From Nocardia flavorosea NBRC 108225 (GTDB taxonomy: Bacteria; Actinomycetota; Actinomycetes; Mycobacteriales; Mycobacteriaceae): 64,000 nt of DNA. Positions 25,677-33,717 of the stretch are shown here, in pieces (position 1 is the stretch's first letter; every line of letters starts with the position of its first letter). The notes under the pieces are model-generated. The model was not told the DNA's origin and did no database searches. It saw only the letters and a program-made list of their open reading frames with translations. Position numbers and translations under genes: made by a program. The stretch is from the NCBI RefSeq assembly GCF_001613385.1, contig NZ_BDCG01000013.1, positions 1 to 64,000 on the forward strand, in the 5' to 3' direction.

Positions 25677-27092
25677 ATGAGCGCATCGGCACGGATTTAC
25701 AGCAGGGTTTCGCGCGACCTCACCAAGGAAGGGCTCAGTACCGCCGCGCAGGTAGAGGACGGCCGCCGCATATGCCAGCAGCGCGGGTGGACCATCGCAG
25801 GCGAGTACATAGACCGGTCGGTGTCGGCGAGTGCGTACGGCAAGAAGCCCCGGCCCGAGTACGCGCGCTTGCTGGCAGACCTGCGGCCGGGCGATATCGT
25901 CGTGATCCGCGAGCCGAGCCGGGCGACCAGGAAGTTGGGAGAATTCGCCGAACTGCGCGACAAGTGCCGGGCGCTGGGTTCGCCGATCTGTGTAGATGGC
26001 CGGACCTACGACATGCGCGACAGCGACGACCGTTTCATGTTGGGGCTGGGGGCGCTGCAAGCCGAACAGGAAGCCGACCGTATCCAGAAGCGCAGCAAGC
26101 GGGGCGCTCAGACCAGCCTCAATCTCGGAAGGCCGAACGGAGCGTTGCCCTATGGATATAGAACGGTGTTCTCCGAGACGGGCGCGCGCACATGGGAACT
26201 CCACCCCGAACACGCCCCGGTGGTCCGAGAGATCGCCGAGCGCTTGCTATCCGGGCAGACTTGCTACGCCGTCGTGAAAGACCTCAACGCGCGCGGCATC
26301 ACCCACAGCGGTCGGCCATGGGAAGCCACCGGATTGCGCCGTTTCATCACCCGTCCGGCACTCGCGGGTCTGCGGATTTATCGGGGGCGCATTGCCGATG
26401 TGCGGGGTGTCTGGCCGCCGATCCTGACGGAAGACGAACACGAGCGGCTCAAGGCATTGTTCGCCGATCCGGGGCGCGTCCACAACGGCCGACAGAACCG
26501 GGCGAAGCACCTACTCAGCGGCATCGGGGTGTGCGGCAAGTGCGGCGGGCCGGTGCGGGTCAAGGACGAGCGGTATCGGTGCGTACTCGGTCACGTGCAG
26601 CGCAAACAGGCCGAGGTCGACGAATGGGTTCGGCGGGAGGTGGTCCGGGTGCTGCGGAACTGGCGGGCGAACCTGGCGCTAGAGCTAGAAGAGGAGGAGG
26701 ACGAGGAAACCGGTGAGCTCATCGGGTACAAGATGCCGGACGACGACGGGACGTATGCGCGACTCATGGGCGAGGCACGACAGCTACAGGCGCGGCTCGA
26801 CAGCATCAAGGCCGAGGTCATCGCGGGCAGGCTTCCGGCTACCGACCTGTCCGACGCGCGCGCCCAACTGGAACCCCAGATAGAGGCCAAGGAACAGGCG
26901 GCGCGGTCCGGGTTGATTCATCCGGCGCTGGCGGTACTCGGTATGGACCTCGAGGCGGCGTGGCGCGGGATGGACCTGGACGAGCGTCGGCAGTTGGTTC
27001 GGTTGAGTGTCGAGGTGACCATCTTGCCGAGCCGCCGGGGACGCTTACCGTTCGATCCGGAGTCGGTGCGCGTGGTGTCCCGGCTGGGATGA
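25677..27092 (+). CDS. large serine recombinase (integrase)
   Basis: 471 residues. The N-terminal resolvase domain starts RIYSRVSRD; Ser12 is the predicted nucleophile, and LGALQAEQEADRIQKRSKRG is the long helix E region. The recombinase domain follows (NGALPYGYRTVF, ITHSGRPWEATGLRRFITRPALAGLRIYRG), then a zinc ribbon (GVCGKCGGPVRV...YRC) and a Glu-rich coiled-coil insert near 340-360. This is the architecture of phage/ICE integrases that act on short attB/attP sites without accessory factors other than a directionality factor. GGAG precedes the start. It is the mobility gene of the element extending to about 34-35 kb. Confidence 0.93.
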   Translation: MSASARIYSRVSRDLTKEGLSTAAQVEDGRRICQQRGWTIAGEYIDRSVSASAYGKKPRPEYARLLADLRPGDIVVIREPSRATRKLGEFAELRDKCRALGSPICVDGRTYDMRDSDDRFMLGLGALQAEQEADRIQKRSKRGAQTSLNLGRPNGALPYGYRTVFSETGARTWELHPEHAPVVREIAERLLSGQTCYAVVKDLNARGITHSGRPWEATGLRRFITRPALAGLRIYRGRIADVRGVWPPILTEDEHERLKALFADPGRVHNGRQNRAKHLLSGIGVCGKCGGPVRVKDERYRCVLGHVQRKQAEVDEWVRREVVRVLRNWRANLALELEEEEDEETGELIGYKMPDDDGTYARLMGEARQLQARLDSIKAEVIAGRLPATDLSDARAQLEPQIEAKEQAARSGLIHPALAVLGMDLEAAWRGMDLDERRQLVRLSVEVTILPSRRGRLPFDPESVRVVSRLG

Positions 27093-27125
27093 GCTCACCA
27101 CGGGATCACCTACCCCAGAACAGTC

Positions 27126-27143
27126 TTGACAACTTAATGTCAA
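27126..27143. promoter_or_regulatory. TTGACA/TGTCAA inverted repeat
   Basis: Perfect 6-bp arms with a 6-base spacer (ACTTAA), 34 bases after the integrase stop. Candidate operator or attachment-related dyad. Confidence 0.4.
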
Positions 27144-27215
27144 CGTCCATCGGCCGGGGCAATTTCCACCTCCGCCCCACCTCGTCCCGGCTGTTGGGAG
27201 GAGGTCACGCGACGC

Positions 27216-27249
27216 CCTGACCTGCGGTTTTGCAAAATCGCCCCCCATG
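27216..27249 (+). repeat. left arm of element-bracketing inverted repeat
   Basis: CCTGACCTGCGGTTTT followed by a short spacer and CCCCCCATG. The same 16-mer, then CA and CCCCCCATG, appears inverted at 34261-34289; the arms differ mainly by a 5-base insertion. A 14-bp part recurs at 35130-35143. Confidence 0.7.
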
Positions 27250-27277
27250 ATGGGGCCAATGATGAGCCCATGATGGG
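27244..27277. promoter_or_regulatory. paired CCCATGATGGG palindromes
   Basis: Two identical 11-bp palindromes at 27244-27254 and 27267-27277, 23 bases apart (about two helical turns), as expected for cooperative binding by a dimeric regulator. The regulator itself is not identified. Confidence 0.5.
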
Positions 27278-27368
27278 AGTTTGTCGTGATCTTGAAAAAC
27301 CAGGTCTCACCTGCGGAAACAGGCCGAAATCTGGGTGCGCGACCATCACTATAAGTAGAAGCCCGAAA

Positions 27369-27388
27369 CCCTATGTCTACACATAGGG
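27369..27388. repeat. 8-bp perfect hairpin
   Basis: CCCTATGT and ACATAGGG with loop CTAC. May be a replication or transcription control site of the element. Confidence 0.45.
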
Positions 27389-27758
27389 GGTTTACGGGGT
27401 TAGGGGGCTCTCGCCCGTCACTTCGTCTGCGGGACGGTGCCCGCAACGAACGACGGGCGGGCCCGGCAGGAGGCGGCGCACCCAAATAAAAACCGCGCTC
27501 CAAGAATCTGCCAGCCCGAGCCGCGCACCAGAACGTGCCGTGCTGGCCCTGTGTGGCGATCTGAGGCTGCGAAAAGCCCTTCCCGGGTACCTGGACACCC
27601 CCAAACACTCATAGAGGCTCTCAGGACCCCAAAATCAGAGATAGTTAGCCGAGGTAATGACAACCCGCCTGGTCGCCGGAAGGATTCAAGATATCGGTAC
27701 CGGGTGGAAGTGTTGGCAGGGAGAAACATTCACAGAACCCAAGGGGAAGGACCAATCA

Positions 27759-27911
27759 ATGCCCTCATCGGATCCCGACTACAAAGCCAAGTGGCATCGA
27801 AGGGTCAGCCGCGAAGCCCGCATGTGGCGCGCATTGGTTCGCTACGCGGCCGAGAACCACGACACCCACATCCGCGAGCGCATCACCGAAATCGAGGCGT
27901 ACGTCTCATGA
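27759..27911 (+). CDS. small phage-element protein
   Basis: 50 residues from ATG 27759, 8 bases after AAGGGGAAGG. Sequence MPSSDPDYKAKWHRRVSREARMWRALVRYAAENHDTHIRERI... (abbreviated) is basic and predicted helical. A longer frame from 27657 exists but starts inside the control region without a ribosome-binding site. It overlaps the next gene by ATGA, so the run of small genes is translationally coupled. Function unknown. Confidence 0.6.
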   Translation: MPSSDPDYKAKWHRRVSREARMWRALVRYAAENHDTHIRERITEIEAYVS

Positions 27912-28078
27912 GCACCTACATCAACGATCAGTTCATTGTCGTACCCCGCCGCCCACCGAACCATCCGGGCGGTGAGTTGTTCACCATCGCCAGCTCCCGC
28001 GCACCCAAACTGCTGGTCAACCGCGAAGAGCTCGAGCAGCTGTACGACGCCATCGACCAGGCCCTGAGCGACCGATGA
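27908..28078 (+). CDS. small phage-element protein
   Basis: 56 residues (MSTYINDQFIVVPRRPPNH start) with ATGA overlaps at both ends, the first with the gene ending 27911 and the second with the gene starting 28075. It reads as a compact beta-hairpin/helix protein ending in an acidic helix (REELEQLYDAIDQALSD). Not recognised. Translational coupling is the main argument that it is real. Confidence 0.6.
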   Translation: MSTYINDQFIVVPRRPPNHPGGELFTIASSRAPKLLVNREELEQLYDAIDQALSDR

Positions 28079-28800
28079 GCTACAACCCAGTAATACCGCC
28101 GCACGTGCTCGCCTCGGGACTATTCGAGGGGCGGAACAGGGCGGCGTTCGCGTTGTATGTCGAACTGCTGAGATACTCCGCCGACAAGGGAAGTTACGGC
28201 TCCGACGGCAGGTTGACCAGGTCCGATATACGCCGGGCTACGAGCCTCAAGGACACCGCCCGCGCGCTCCGGATCATCGAAGAGTGCGGATTCATCGAAC
28301 ATCTCGGAAACGATGAGTGGCAGCTCGATTGGACCGGGCAGAAGACGGCCGCCGAGCGGGAAGCGTTTCACTGGCACCAACACAAGCGCAGCCACAAGAA
28401 GTGCACCGAGGAGACTCTGCCGTGGTGCTGGGAAGTGCGAAGGAAGGCCAAACCCGCTGCCGCGCAGACTAACGCGGATCGGCCGGCCACCTACGAGAAC
28501 GCTTGGGACGCACTCGAAATCAAGGCCATGAAGAGCGATTGGGTGTCTGTCGGACTGAGCGACAAGCATTATCGAGCCTACGGCAAGGGCGAGAATGCCA
28601 AGCTGTACGGGATGGCGGAAGAACTCGCCGAATGGCTTGCTGGCGAGGCCAGCGGGATCGGTGGCACCGCAGCTACCGAATTCAAGGACATTCCCGGCGG
28701 TTTCGGCTTCAAGGTCCGCTCGACTTTCGAGGACGCCGAAGGCATGGCATCCAAGCTTCGAAACCGCCGGGCGAGCGCGCTTACAGGCTATCGTCCATAG
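28075..28800 (+). CDS. winged-helix protein, possible replication/initiator-like function
   Basis: 241 residues. The N-terminal 90 residues look like a winged helix: AAFALYVELLRYSADKGSYGSDGRLTRSDIRRATSLKDTARALRIIEECGFIEHLG..., as in phage replisome-organiser and plasmid initiator proteins. Residues about 100-120 are His/Lys/Cys-rich (WHQHKRSHKKCTEE), a possible DNA- or metal-binding patch. The C-terminus is helical with no recognised domain. Its place after two coupled small genes suggests the element's replication or regulation module. A DNA-binding role is inferred; initiator function is a guess. Confidence 0.55.
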   Translation: MSYNPVIPPHVLASGLFEGRNRAAFALYVELLRYSADKGSYGSDGRLTRSDIRRATSLKDTARALRIIEECGFIEHLGNDEWQLDWTGQKTAAEREAFHWHQHKRSHKKCTEETLPWCWEVRRKAKPAAAQTNADRPATYENAWDALEIKAMKSDWVSVGLSDKHYRAYGKGENAKLYGMAEELAEWLAGEASGIGGTAATEFKDIPGGFGFKVRSTFEDAEGMASKLRNRRASALTGYRP

Positions 28801-29002
28801 TTCGAATGGCCTGATCTAGCGATTGCCCCGGTAGTTTGATGAGACCGTGACCACCCCGGCCGTAGGACAATTCGTGTTCCGAACGGTATCCGTGTCCGCC
28901 GGGGTGCCCGTAATAGGCGTGGACGTGCCGGATGCTGCCGTAGCCGGATTCGATGAAAAGACCATCGGGAACTGTCACGCTCAGTAAGGGATTTTCGGAC
29001 AT
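28781..29002 (-). CDS. small protein, divergent regulator-region gene
   Basis: 73 residues on the opposite strand, its end overlapping the winged-helix gene tail by 20 bases. The ribosome-binding site GGAGGT 8 bases before ATG 29002 is the best in the element, which is why I accept it. The protein is rich in Gly, His and Tyr (HVHAYYGHPGGHGYRSEHE). No family recognised. It is divergent from the gene at 29100 across a 97-base gap with a CTACTG/CAGTAG dyad, so it may be a switch protein such as an excisionase-like or antirepressor factor; that is speculative. Confidence 0.6.
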   Translation of the reverse strand: MSENPLLSVTVPDGLFIESGYGSIRHVHAYYGHPGGHGYRSEHELSYGRGGHGLIKLPGQSLDQAIRTMDDSL

Positions 29003-29026
29003 CGAGCTACCTCCGACCGTTCAGAA

Positions 29027-29040
29027 CTACTGGGCAGTAG
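29027..29040. promoter_or_regulatory. operator-like dyad between divergent genes
   Basis: CTACTG-GG-CAGTAG, perfect 6-bp arms, 25 bases upstream of the minus-strand gene start and 60 bases before the plus-strand gene start. Confidence 0.5.
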
Positions 29041-29099
29041 ATGAGATCAGTATACGCCGTACAAACGACATTCCCATTCCGACACAGAAGGTTTCACAC

Positions 29100-29711
29100 A
29101 TGACAGACACAGACACCCCAGAAGGTATCGTCCGCGAGATCGCCGACCAGGTGCGGTATGAGTCCCACCTTGCGGCGCTGCGAGTAGAAGCCCTGAAACT
29201 AGGCGTCATCGCGTACATCGAACGGCACGACCCCGAAGGCCGGGGAATTCCGGCTGGCGTCATCGAAGGCGCGCTGACGGTCGACGGTACTAGCTATTGC
29301 TCCAATATCCGCGCGGCACTGTGGGAATTGGCGAATGATGACCGGCTGGTTTCATGGGCGAAGGGGAATCGAACGCTCTACGCTCTCAGGGAAGCTCGCG
29401 AGGAAGCCCTACTGCCCGATTTGGACAACGGCATTCCCAAGGGTGAACAGCGGCTGATCGCAAAGATGATCGAGATCAGCAATTGGCTCCAGGAGAACGA
29501 CCCCGACCGCGCGGGCATCAGCAGCAAGAGGATCGAAGACAACGTGCCAGGCCGGGCGGTGGACATCCGGGGCGCGCTGCACCAGCTTCAGGAAATGGGC
29601 TGCGTCACCGAGGAAATCGGCCCGCGCGGTGCCAAACTGCAAGTGCTCCAAAAGCCCTACACCTACACCGGGCCTGAGGACACCGACGCGGAAGACATCA
29701 TCTTCGGATGA
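29100..29711 (+). CDS. element protein with two wHTH-like repeats
   Basis: 203 residues from ATG 29100 (AGAAGG upstream). Two related segments each look like a winged-helix half: AYIERHDPEGRGIPAGVIEGALTVDG...IRAALWELANDDRLV, and NWLQENDPDRAGISSKRIEDNVPGRAVDIRGALHQLQEMGCV. Such internally duplicated wHTH proteins occur in phage and satellite control modules. Acidic tail (EDTDAEDIIFG). It overlaps the next gene by ATGA. A DNA-binding role is inferred from the pattern, not from a named family. Confidence 0.6.
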   Translation: MTDTDTPEGIVREIADQVRYESHLAALRVEALKLGVIAYIERHDPEGRGIPAGVIEGALTVDGTSYCSNIRAALWELANDDRLVSWAKGNRTLYALREAREEALLPDLDNGIPKGEQRLIAKMIEISNWLQENDPDRAGISSKRIEDNVPGRAVDIRGALHQLQEMGCVTEEIGPRGAKLQVLQKPYTYTGPEDTDAEDIIFG

Positions 29712-29905
29712 CCACCCGAAAACCCACCGCCGCCACCATGGACGCGATCGTCGACCATATATCCCGATGCGGTGGAGAAACATTCGTCCCGACCCACACA
29801 CCCGAGGCCCGCGCTGCCCTGGCCCGGCTCATCGAAATAGGCATGGTCAAACCAGTTTGGCGCGACGGCCGATTGGTCCACCAGCTTCAGGAGAACCCGA
29901 AATGA
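29708..29905 (+). CDS. small element protein
   Basis: 65 residues, ATGA overlaps with both neighbours. Contains DAIVDHISRCGGETFVPTH and a C-terminal strand-rich part (VKPVWRDGRLVHQLQ) that looks like another small winged-helix module. Not recognised. Confidence 0.6.
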   Translation: MTTRKPTAATMDAIVDHISRCGGETFVPTHTPEARAALARLIEIGMVKPVWRDGRLVHQLQENPK

Positions 29906-30246
29906 GCGAGAACCCGCGCCACACCTACGAATACCAGGTTTTTCGCGAGCGTATGCGAGTCCGACTCCCGAATGTCTGCCATGTCTGCGGCGAAGCGATC
30001 GACCTGGGGCTATCCGGCAACGATCCCAGGGGCTGGACGCTTGATCACCTGAAACCGTGGGCCACCCATCCGGAACTCTTCTACGACCCGGCTAATTGCA
30101 AATCCGCGCACCGGCAGTGCAATTTGTATCGCGGGGCGAGTGGTTCGACTCCACAGCAGAAGCCCAAGCGCAAGCGTACCTGCCCGGATTGTGGCGGAGA
30201 GTTGAAGATCAACGTATCCCGTCATTGGGGGCCGTGCCCGTCATGA
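29902..30246 (+). CDS. HNH endonuclease
   Basis: 114 residues. CHVCGEAI supplies the first Cys pair, WTLDHLKPW the D-H of the HNH motif, and NCKSAHRQCN the closing H..C-N; the last 25 residues add a second CPDC...C zinc knuckle. In HK97-type phages a small HNH protein next to the packaging genes assists terminase; here it is directly upstream of the protease and capsid genes but no terminase is present. Phage-type HNH is therefore the best reading. Overlaps the preceding gene by ATGA. Confidence 0.9.
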   Translation: MSENPRHTYEYQVFRERMRVRLPNVCHVCGEAIDLGLSGNDPRGWTLDHLKPWATHPELFYDPANCKSAHRQCNLYRGASGSTPQQKPKRKRTCPDCGGELKINVSRHWGPCPS

Positions 30247-30453
30247 CACCGCTGTTCGCCGAGAAGGTGCGATCCGTTTTATGTTTCGCCATTGCCCATT
30301 CGGCGAGTGAAATTCGACTGCCGCAAGACACCCCCATGGGGTATAAAGGGGATAGGTTCGATAGGCCGTCAAGTGAAATTGACACCATCGTCGCCAAGAG
30401 GTCACTGACCCACCGGAGATGAAATCCCTATCGACAACAGGGAGGCAATCACC

Positions 30454-31086
30454 ATGGCAGTAACCAAATATCGCGAACGCACCATCACCAGCGCACCACT
30501 CGAACTCCGATCCGCTGATATCCACGACGAACACCACGGCCGCAGACTCTTCGGGGTCGTAGCACCGTTCGACAGTCCAGAGATCATCAACGACGGGTAC
30601 GGCAAATTTCGAGAACGTATCCAGCGCGGCGCATTCAAGCGGACACTCCGAGATCAGGCACCCGAGCGGATTCCGATGCTGTTCGGCCACGACACCCGCT
30701 CGGTTCCCGTAGGCAAGTACGAAGCGCTCGCGGAAGGCCCGGAAGGTCTCGAGGTAGACGGGTACATATTCCGATCTCGCGAGGATGTCCGAGAAGCCGC
30801 CGAAGCCGGAGTTCTGCAAGCATCCATAGGATTTCAGGTATTGGACGAGGTTTGGATGCTGGACGGCGAGCGCTTGCACGGTGATGCGATATGGCGAAAT
30901 CTGCGTAACCCGGATGTTCTGGTGGACAGAATTCTGACATCTGTTCGCCTACGGGAAATCTCATTGGTCCCGATTCCGGCTTACTCGAAAACGCATGTTG
31001 GTGTTCGCGATACGACGACAACCATTTCCGTAGCCGAGGCCAGATCAAAACTGCTTCGGCTCAGCCTAAGGACTAGAACCAAATGA
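30454..31086 (+). CDS. HK97-family prohead protease
   Basis: 210 residues. The pattern of peptidase family U35: RLFGVVAPFDSPEII near the N-terminus, the catalytic His in MLFGHDTRSVPVGK, the catalytic Ser in VLQASIGFQVL, and the conserved VRLREISLVPIPAY near the end. It processes the capsid scaffold during head maturation. GGGAGG precedes ATG 30454. It overlaps the capsid gene by ATGA, the usual protease–capsid order. Confidence 0.93.
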   Translation: MAVTKYRERTITSAPLELRSADIHDEHHGRRLFGVVAPFDSPEIINDGYGKFRERIQRGAFKRTLRDQAPERIPMLFGHDTRSVPVGKYEALAEGPEGLEVDGYIFRSREDVREAAEAGVLQASIGFQVLDEVWMLDGERLHGDAIWRNLRNPDVLVDRILTSVRLREISLVPIPAYSKTHVGVRDTTTTISVAEARSKLLRLSLRTRTK

Positions 31087-32597
31087 TGTACGACCCTTCA
31101 CGCCCGCGCCCCTGGTCCGTCCAGGAACTCCGCCACGCCGTGAACACCATGCGCGCCGAAGCTCAGGACCTCATCAGCCGCGCGGACGGCGACAACCTCA
31201 CCCCCGAAGACTCCGACAAATTCGCCGGACTCGCCGAGAACATCGAACTCGCCCAGTCTGCACTCACCGAGGCCGAGGCCAATATCGAGAAACTGCGCGC
31301 GGTAGGTTCCGGCGCTCGTATGTTCACCGAGAGTGGTGATGGTGCCGGGCGGACTGCGAACTATGGCTTTAGCACCGGTCCGAAAGCCGATGCCGATCCG
31401 ACCCGCACGTCAGCACAGCGCGCCATCGACCACCAGCACAAAGCGAAGCTGCTCACCGCCGAAGAGGCCGAACGCGCGGAGAGCTTGCTCAATGTAGGCC
31501 CTCCGGCCGGTCGCAGCTTCTCGGCTCGTATGCTGGCCGTCACCTCGAGCGACGCTTACGCTGATGCTTTCGCCCGGATGGTGCGCGATCCCCTCACCGG
31601 TGCAAGCCGATTCACCCCGGCGGAGTCCGAGGCGTGGCGTGCCGCCGGTGCGTTGATGGACGAAACTCGGGCGAGCATGGCGATAGCAACTCCCGGTCAG
31701 GGCGGCGCACTGGTGCCTACTCACCTCAACCCGAATGTGGTGCTGAGCAGCGATTCCCACCAGAATGACCTGCTCGGCCTCGCGCGCACCGAAGTGATCA
31801 ACACCTCCAGTGCCAACTACGCCAGCAGCGACGGGGCGGTGTCGTACTACAAGCCCGAGCTGACGGCGTTCGAGCCCGGTGATCCTGAGTTTTTGCCGCA
31901 CAACATCCCGCTTCACAAGATCACGACTTGGGTGCGTTGGTCGCTAGAGCTGGAACAGGATTCGGCCTCGAGCTTCCTGCGACAGATCCAGGACATGATC
32001 CGCGAGTCCGCGAACGACCTGCTCTCCCACAGCCTGGCAGTGGGTACCGGCGAAGGTGAGCCGTTCGGTCTGCTTCCGAGCCTGCTTGCCGCTGCCGATG
32101 ACGAACACCCGCAGATCCTCGTGCCCGGCGCGCTGGATGAGGCAGGCCCGTACGCGCTGGAAGACGCTCTCGCACCGCGCTGGTCGGGTTCGGGCACCAC
32201 TAGGTTCATCGGTTCGAACAAGGCGTTCAACACCCTACGCCGGGTCACCGCCTCCGAAGTCGATGCTCATGCGTTCCCCGAACTCCGCACCGGCAAGCTG
32301 CTGGACCGCGACCTCGCACGAGTGAGTCACTTCGCCGATCAGACCGAAACGCCGCTGATCCTGGGCGATCTGAAGCAGTTCCTGTACGTGCGTCACGCGG
32401 TGGCTGCTGTCGAGCTCGTGCCTCATGTGATGAACTCCTCGGGCAATCCGTTGGGCCAGCGCGGTTTCGCTCTATTCCAGCGAGTTGGTTCGGACGTACT
32501 GGTACCGAATGCCTTCCGCGTGCTGTCCGTCGAGGATGCCCCCGGCGAAGGCGAAGGCGAAGGCGAAGGCGAAGGCGAAGGCGAAGGCGAAGCCTGA
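31083..32597 (+). CDS. HK97-fold major capsid protein with repeat tail
   Basis: 504 residues. Residues about 15-75 form a helical scaffold-like delta domain (TMRAEAQDLI, LAENIELAQSALTEAEANIEKL) that the protease would remove; the HK97 fold spans roughly 150-485, with QGGALVPTHLNPNVV, SYYKPELTAFEPGDPEFLP and GDLKQFLYVRHAVAAVELV. The C-terminus is an extra (GE)8 tail encoded by eight perfect GGCGAA units (32544-32591). Only this one structural gene follows the protease. Confidence 0.92.
   Translation: MMYDPSRPRPWSVQELRHAVNTMRAEAQDLISRADGDNLTPEDSDKFAGLAENIELAQSALTEAEANIEKLRAVGSGARMFTESGDGAGRTANYGFSTGPKADADPTRTSAQRAIDHQHKAKLLTAEEAERAESLLNVGPPAGRSFSARMLAVTSSDAYADAFARMVRDPLTGASRFTPAESEAWRAAGALMDETRASMAIATPGQGGALVPTHLNPNVVLSSDSHQNDLLGLARTEVINTSSANYASSDGAVSYYKPELTAFEPGDPEFLPHNIPLHKITTWVRWSLELEQDSASSFLRQIQDMIRESANDLLSHSLAVGTGEGEPFGLLPSLLAAADDEHPQILVPGALDEAGPYALEDALAPRWSGSGTTRFIGSNKAFNTLRRVTASEVDAHAFPELRTGKLLDRDLARVSHFADQTETPLILGDLKQFLYVRHAVAAVELVPHVMNSSGNPLGQRGFALFQRVGSDVLVPNAFRVLSVEDAPGEGEGEGEGEGEGEGEA
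32544..32591 (+). repeat. hexanucleotide repeat (GGCGAA)8
   Basis: Eight perfect units encoding Gly-Glu repeats at the capsid C-terminus. Length changes would stay in frame. Confidence 0.95.
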
Positions 32598-32604
32598 TAT
32601 GACC

Positions 32605-32675
32605 CCGGTGGTGGCGGATTAGACGAAGCAACGCCAAGTGTCAACGTTGCTTGTCCTGGCACCCGCCACCACCGG
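32605..32675 (+). terminator. nested stem-loop after the capsid gene
   Basis: Outer arms CCGGTGGTGGCGG (32605-32617) and CCGCCACCACCGG (32663-32675) are a perfect 13-bp pair; inside, AAGCAACG and CGTTGCTT form a perfect 8-bp hairpin. It starts 7 bases after the capsid stop. Most likely the terminator of the late operon; a packaging-related structure is possible. Confidence 0.65.
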
Positions 32676-33041
32676 CCTCACAACTCCATAGCAGAGACTT
32701 GCCGTGCAGCACAGTTCGTTGCGGGACCTGTAGCGCGCGGCATCGAGGTCCGGCCGGGTGGTTGCCCGTTCGCGGGCGGGGCCGTTCATCCCCTTTCCTC
32801 GCCACCCGGCCGGAACCTCACCCAACAGACCTGAGCAGGGGACGGGCGCGATTCGGAGCCGGGCAGCGTATCCCGAGGCCAATCGCAACGCCCTCTTTGT
32901 AACCCTTGCTCACGACCCTTGCTCCCGCGCCACCCGACCGGCATATCGGGGAAGCTTTGCCGAGGCCCTTCGCGTGGATTCCACCTCGAGACGAGCGGAC
33001 GCGGGAGCAAGGATCACCCCACATCGAACAGGATCGACAAC
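32676..33041. other. intergenic region of the element
   Basis: About 365 bases with no supported gene. AGGA at 33030-33033 serves the small ORF at 33042. No terminase, portal or tail sequence is recognisable on either strand. Confidence 0.5.
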
Positions 33042-33236
33042 ATGCGCATGCGACACGGGATCGCCCGTCTGAGGCATCTGCACGCATTGGCCACCCGCGC
33101 CGGAAATACCGCAGCCGCGACCCTGCTGGAAACCTTGATCGCCCGCGAGGTCGCAGCACAGGCCCCACCCAGGCGAGCATCACGGGTAGCAGTTCGTCGG
33201 CGCCGGTCGCAACTCAAGGCCATACGCCGCCCCTGA
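33042..33236 (+). CDS. small basic protein
   Basis: 64 residues, strongly basic (MRMRHGIARLRHLHALATRAG... and a tail RRASRVAVRRRRSQ), with AGGA 8 bases before ATG 33042. Predicted helical then Arg-rich, suggesting nucleic-acid binding. It is the last plus-strand gene of the element and faces the cargo pair at 33338-34065. Not recognised; coding status moderately likely. Confidence 0.45.
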   Translation: MRMRHGIARLRHLHALATRAGNTAAATLLETLIAREVAAQAPPRRASRVAVRRRRSQLKAIRRP

Positions 33237-33271
33237 GACGTTCCCGATGCATGATCTGCCCAGGTGCATCG

Positions 33272-33331
33272 GACACAGCAGAAAGCCCCACAGCTTGTCA
33301 TCTAGGCCGGTCTGTGGGGCTTCTCTGTGTC
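33272..33331. terminator. bidirectional terminator
   Basis: GACACAG ... AGCCCCACAG and CTGTGGGGCT ... CTGTGTC form a long stem in the gap between the converging genes at 33042 and 33338. A shorter hairpin, CCGATGCA/TGCATCGG, lies immediately before it (33244-33272). Confidence 0.7.
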
Positions 33332-33337
33332 TGGCTA

Positions 33338-33688
33338 CTACTTGTCCAGTGCACGCGCACGCATGGCCGCTTTTTCCTGCTCGGTGAACTGCCCATCATC
33401 CGTGCAGCGCGCATGCTTGGTACGGCTGGTAGGATCGCCCGTAGGCCCCGATAGTTCGTAGTACACCGTCACGCGCCGAGCCGAGTCGAGCAAGCCCCAG
33501 CAATGCAGCGGTACGTTCGATTCGCGCTCCACATTCTCAGCCTTACTCGAGGACCACGCGCACTCCGAGGCCCCGGTGTAGGAGCAATTGGGGGGCGCGG
33601 CAGAAGCATCGGGAGCACCACCCAGGACTATCGCACCCCCCAACGCCATACCGCCTACCACTGCCGCTGCTGCCTGTCTGATACCCAT
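33338..33688 (-). CDS. secreted cysteine-containing protein (cargo)
   Basis: 116 residues from ATG 33688, preceded by AAGGAAGGCAAGG. A Sec signal peptide ends near residue 31 (GGAPDASAAP). The mature part has four cysteines (NCSYTGASECAW, PLHCWG, ARCTDD), compatible with two disulphides. Not recognised. It lies 29 bases after the membrane protein at 33718, so the two form an operon opposite to the structural genes, as lysogenically expressed cargo usually does. Confidence 0.68.
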   Translation of the reverse strand: MGIRQAAAAVVGGMALGGAIVLGGAPDASAAPPNCSYTGASECAWSSSKAENVERESNVPLHCWGLLDSARRVTVYYELSGPTGDPTSRTKHARCTDDGQFTEQEKAAMRARALDK

Positions 33689-33717
33689 TGCCTTGCCTTC
33701 CTTGGTTGGTCCTGCTA

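Larger units (their letters stand above)
27093..27758. other. non-coding control region of the element
   Basis: 666 bases without a supported gene. It holds an inverted repeat TTGACA-N6-TGTCAA (27126-27143), one arm of the element-bracketing inverted repeat (27216-27249), two CCCATGATGGG palindromes (27244-27254 and 27267-27277) and a perfect 8-bp hairpin CCCTATGT/ACATAGGG with a 4-base loop (27369-27388). The density of dyads suggests operator sites, an origin of replication or both. The longer frames here, including one that runs 27437-28078, show no natural protein sequence. Confidence 0.6.

Noticed and set aside
23766..26213. 815-codon minus-strand open frame across the dioxygenase, hydrolase, microsatellite and integrase
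   Set aside because: It is antisense to three well-supported genes and runs through the CCGCA repeat, which has no stop in any frame; no protein family is recognisable.
27437..28078. 213-codon plus-strand frame
   Set aside because: The first 157 codons have unnatural composition and cross the control region; only the last 56 codons (from 27908) look like a gene.
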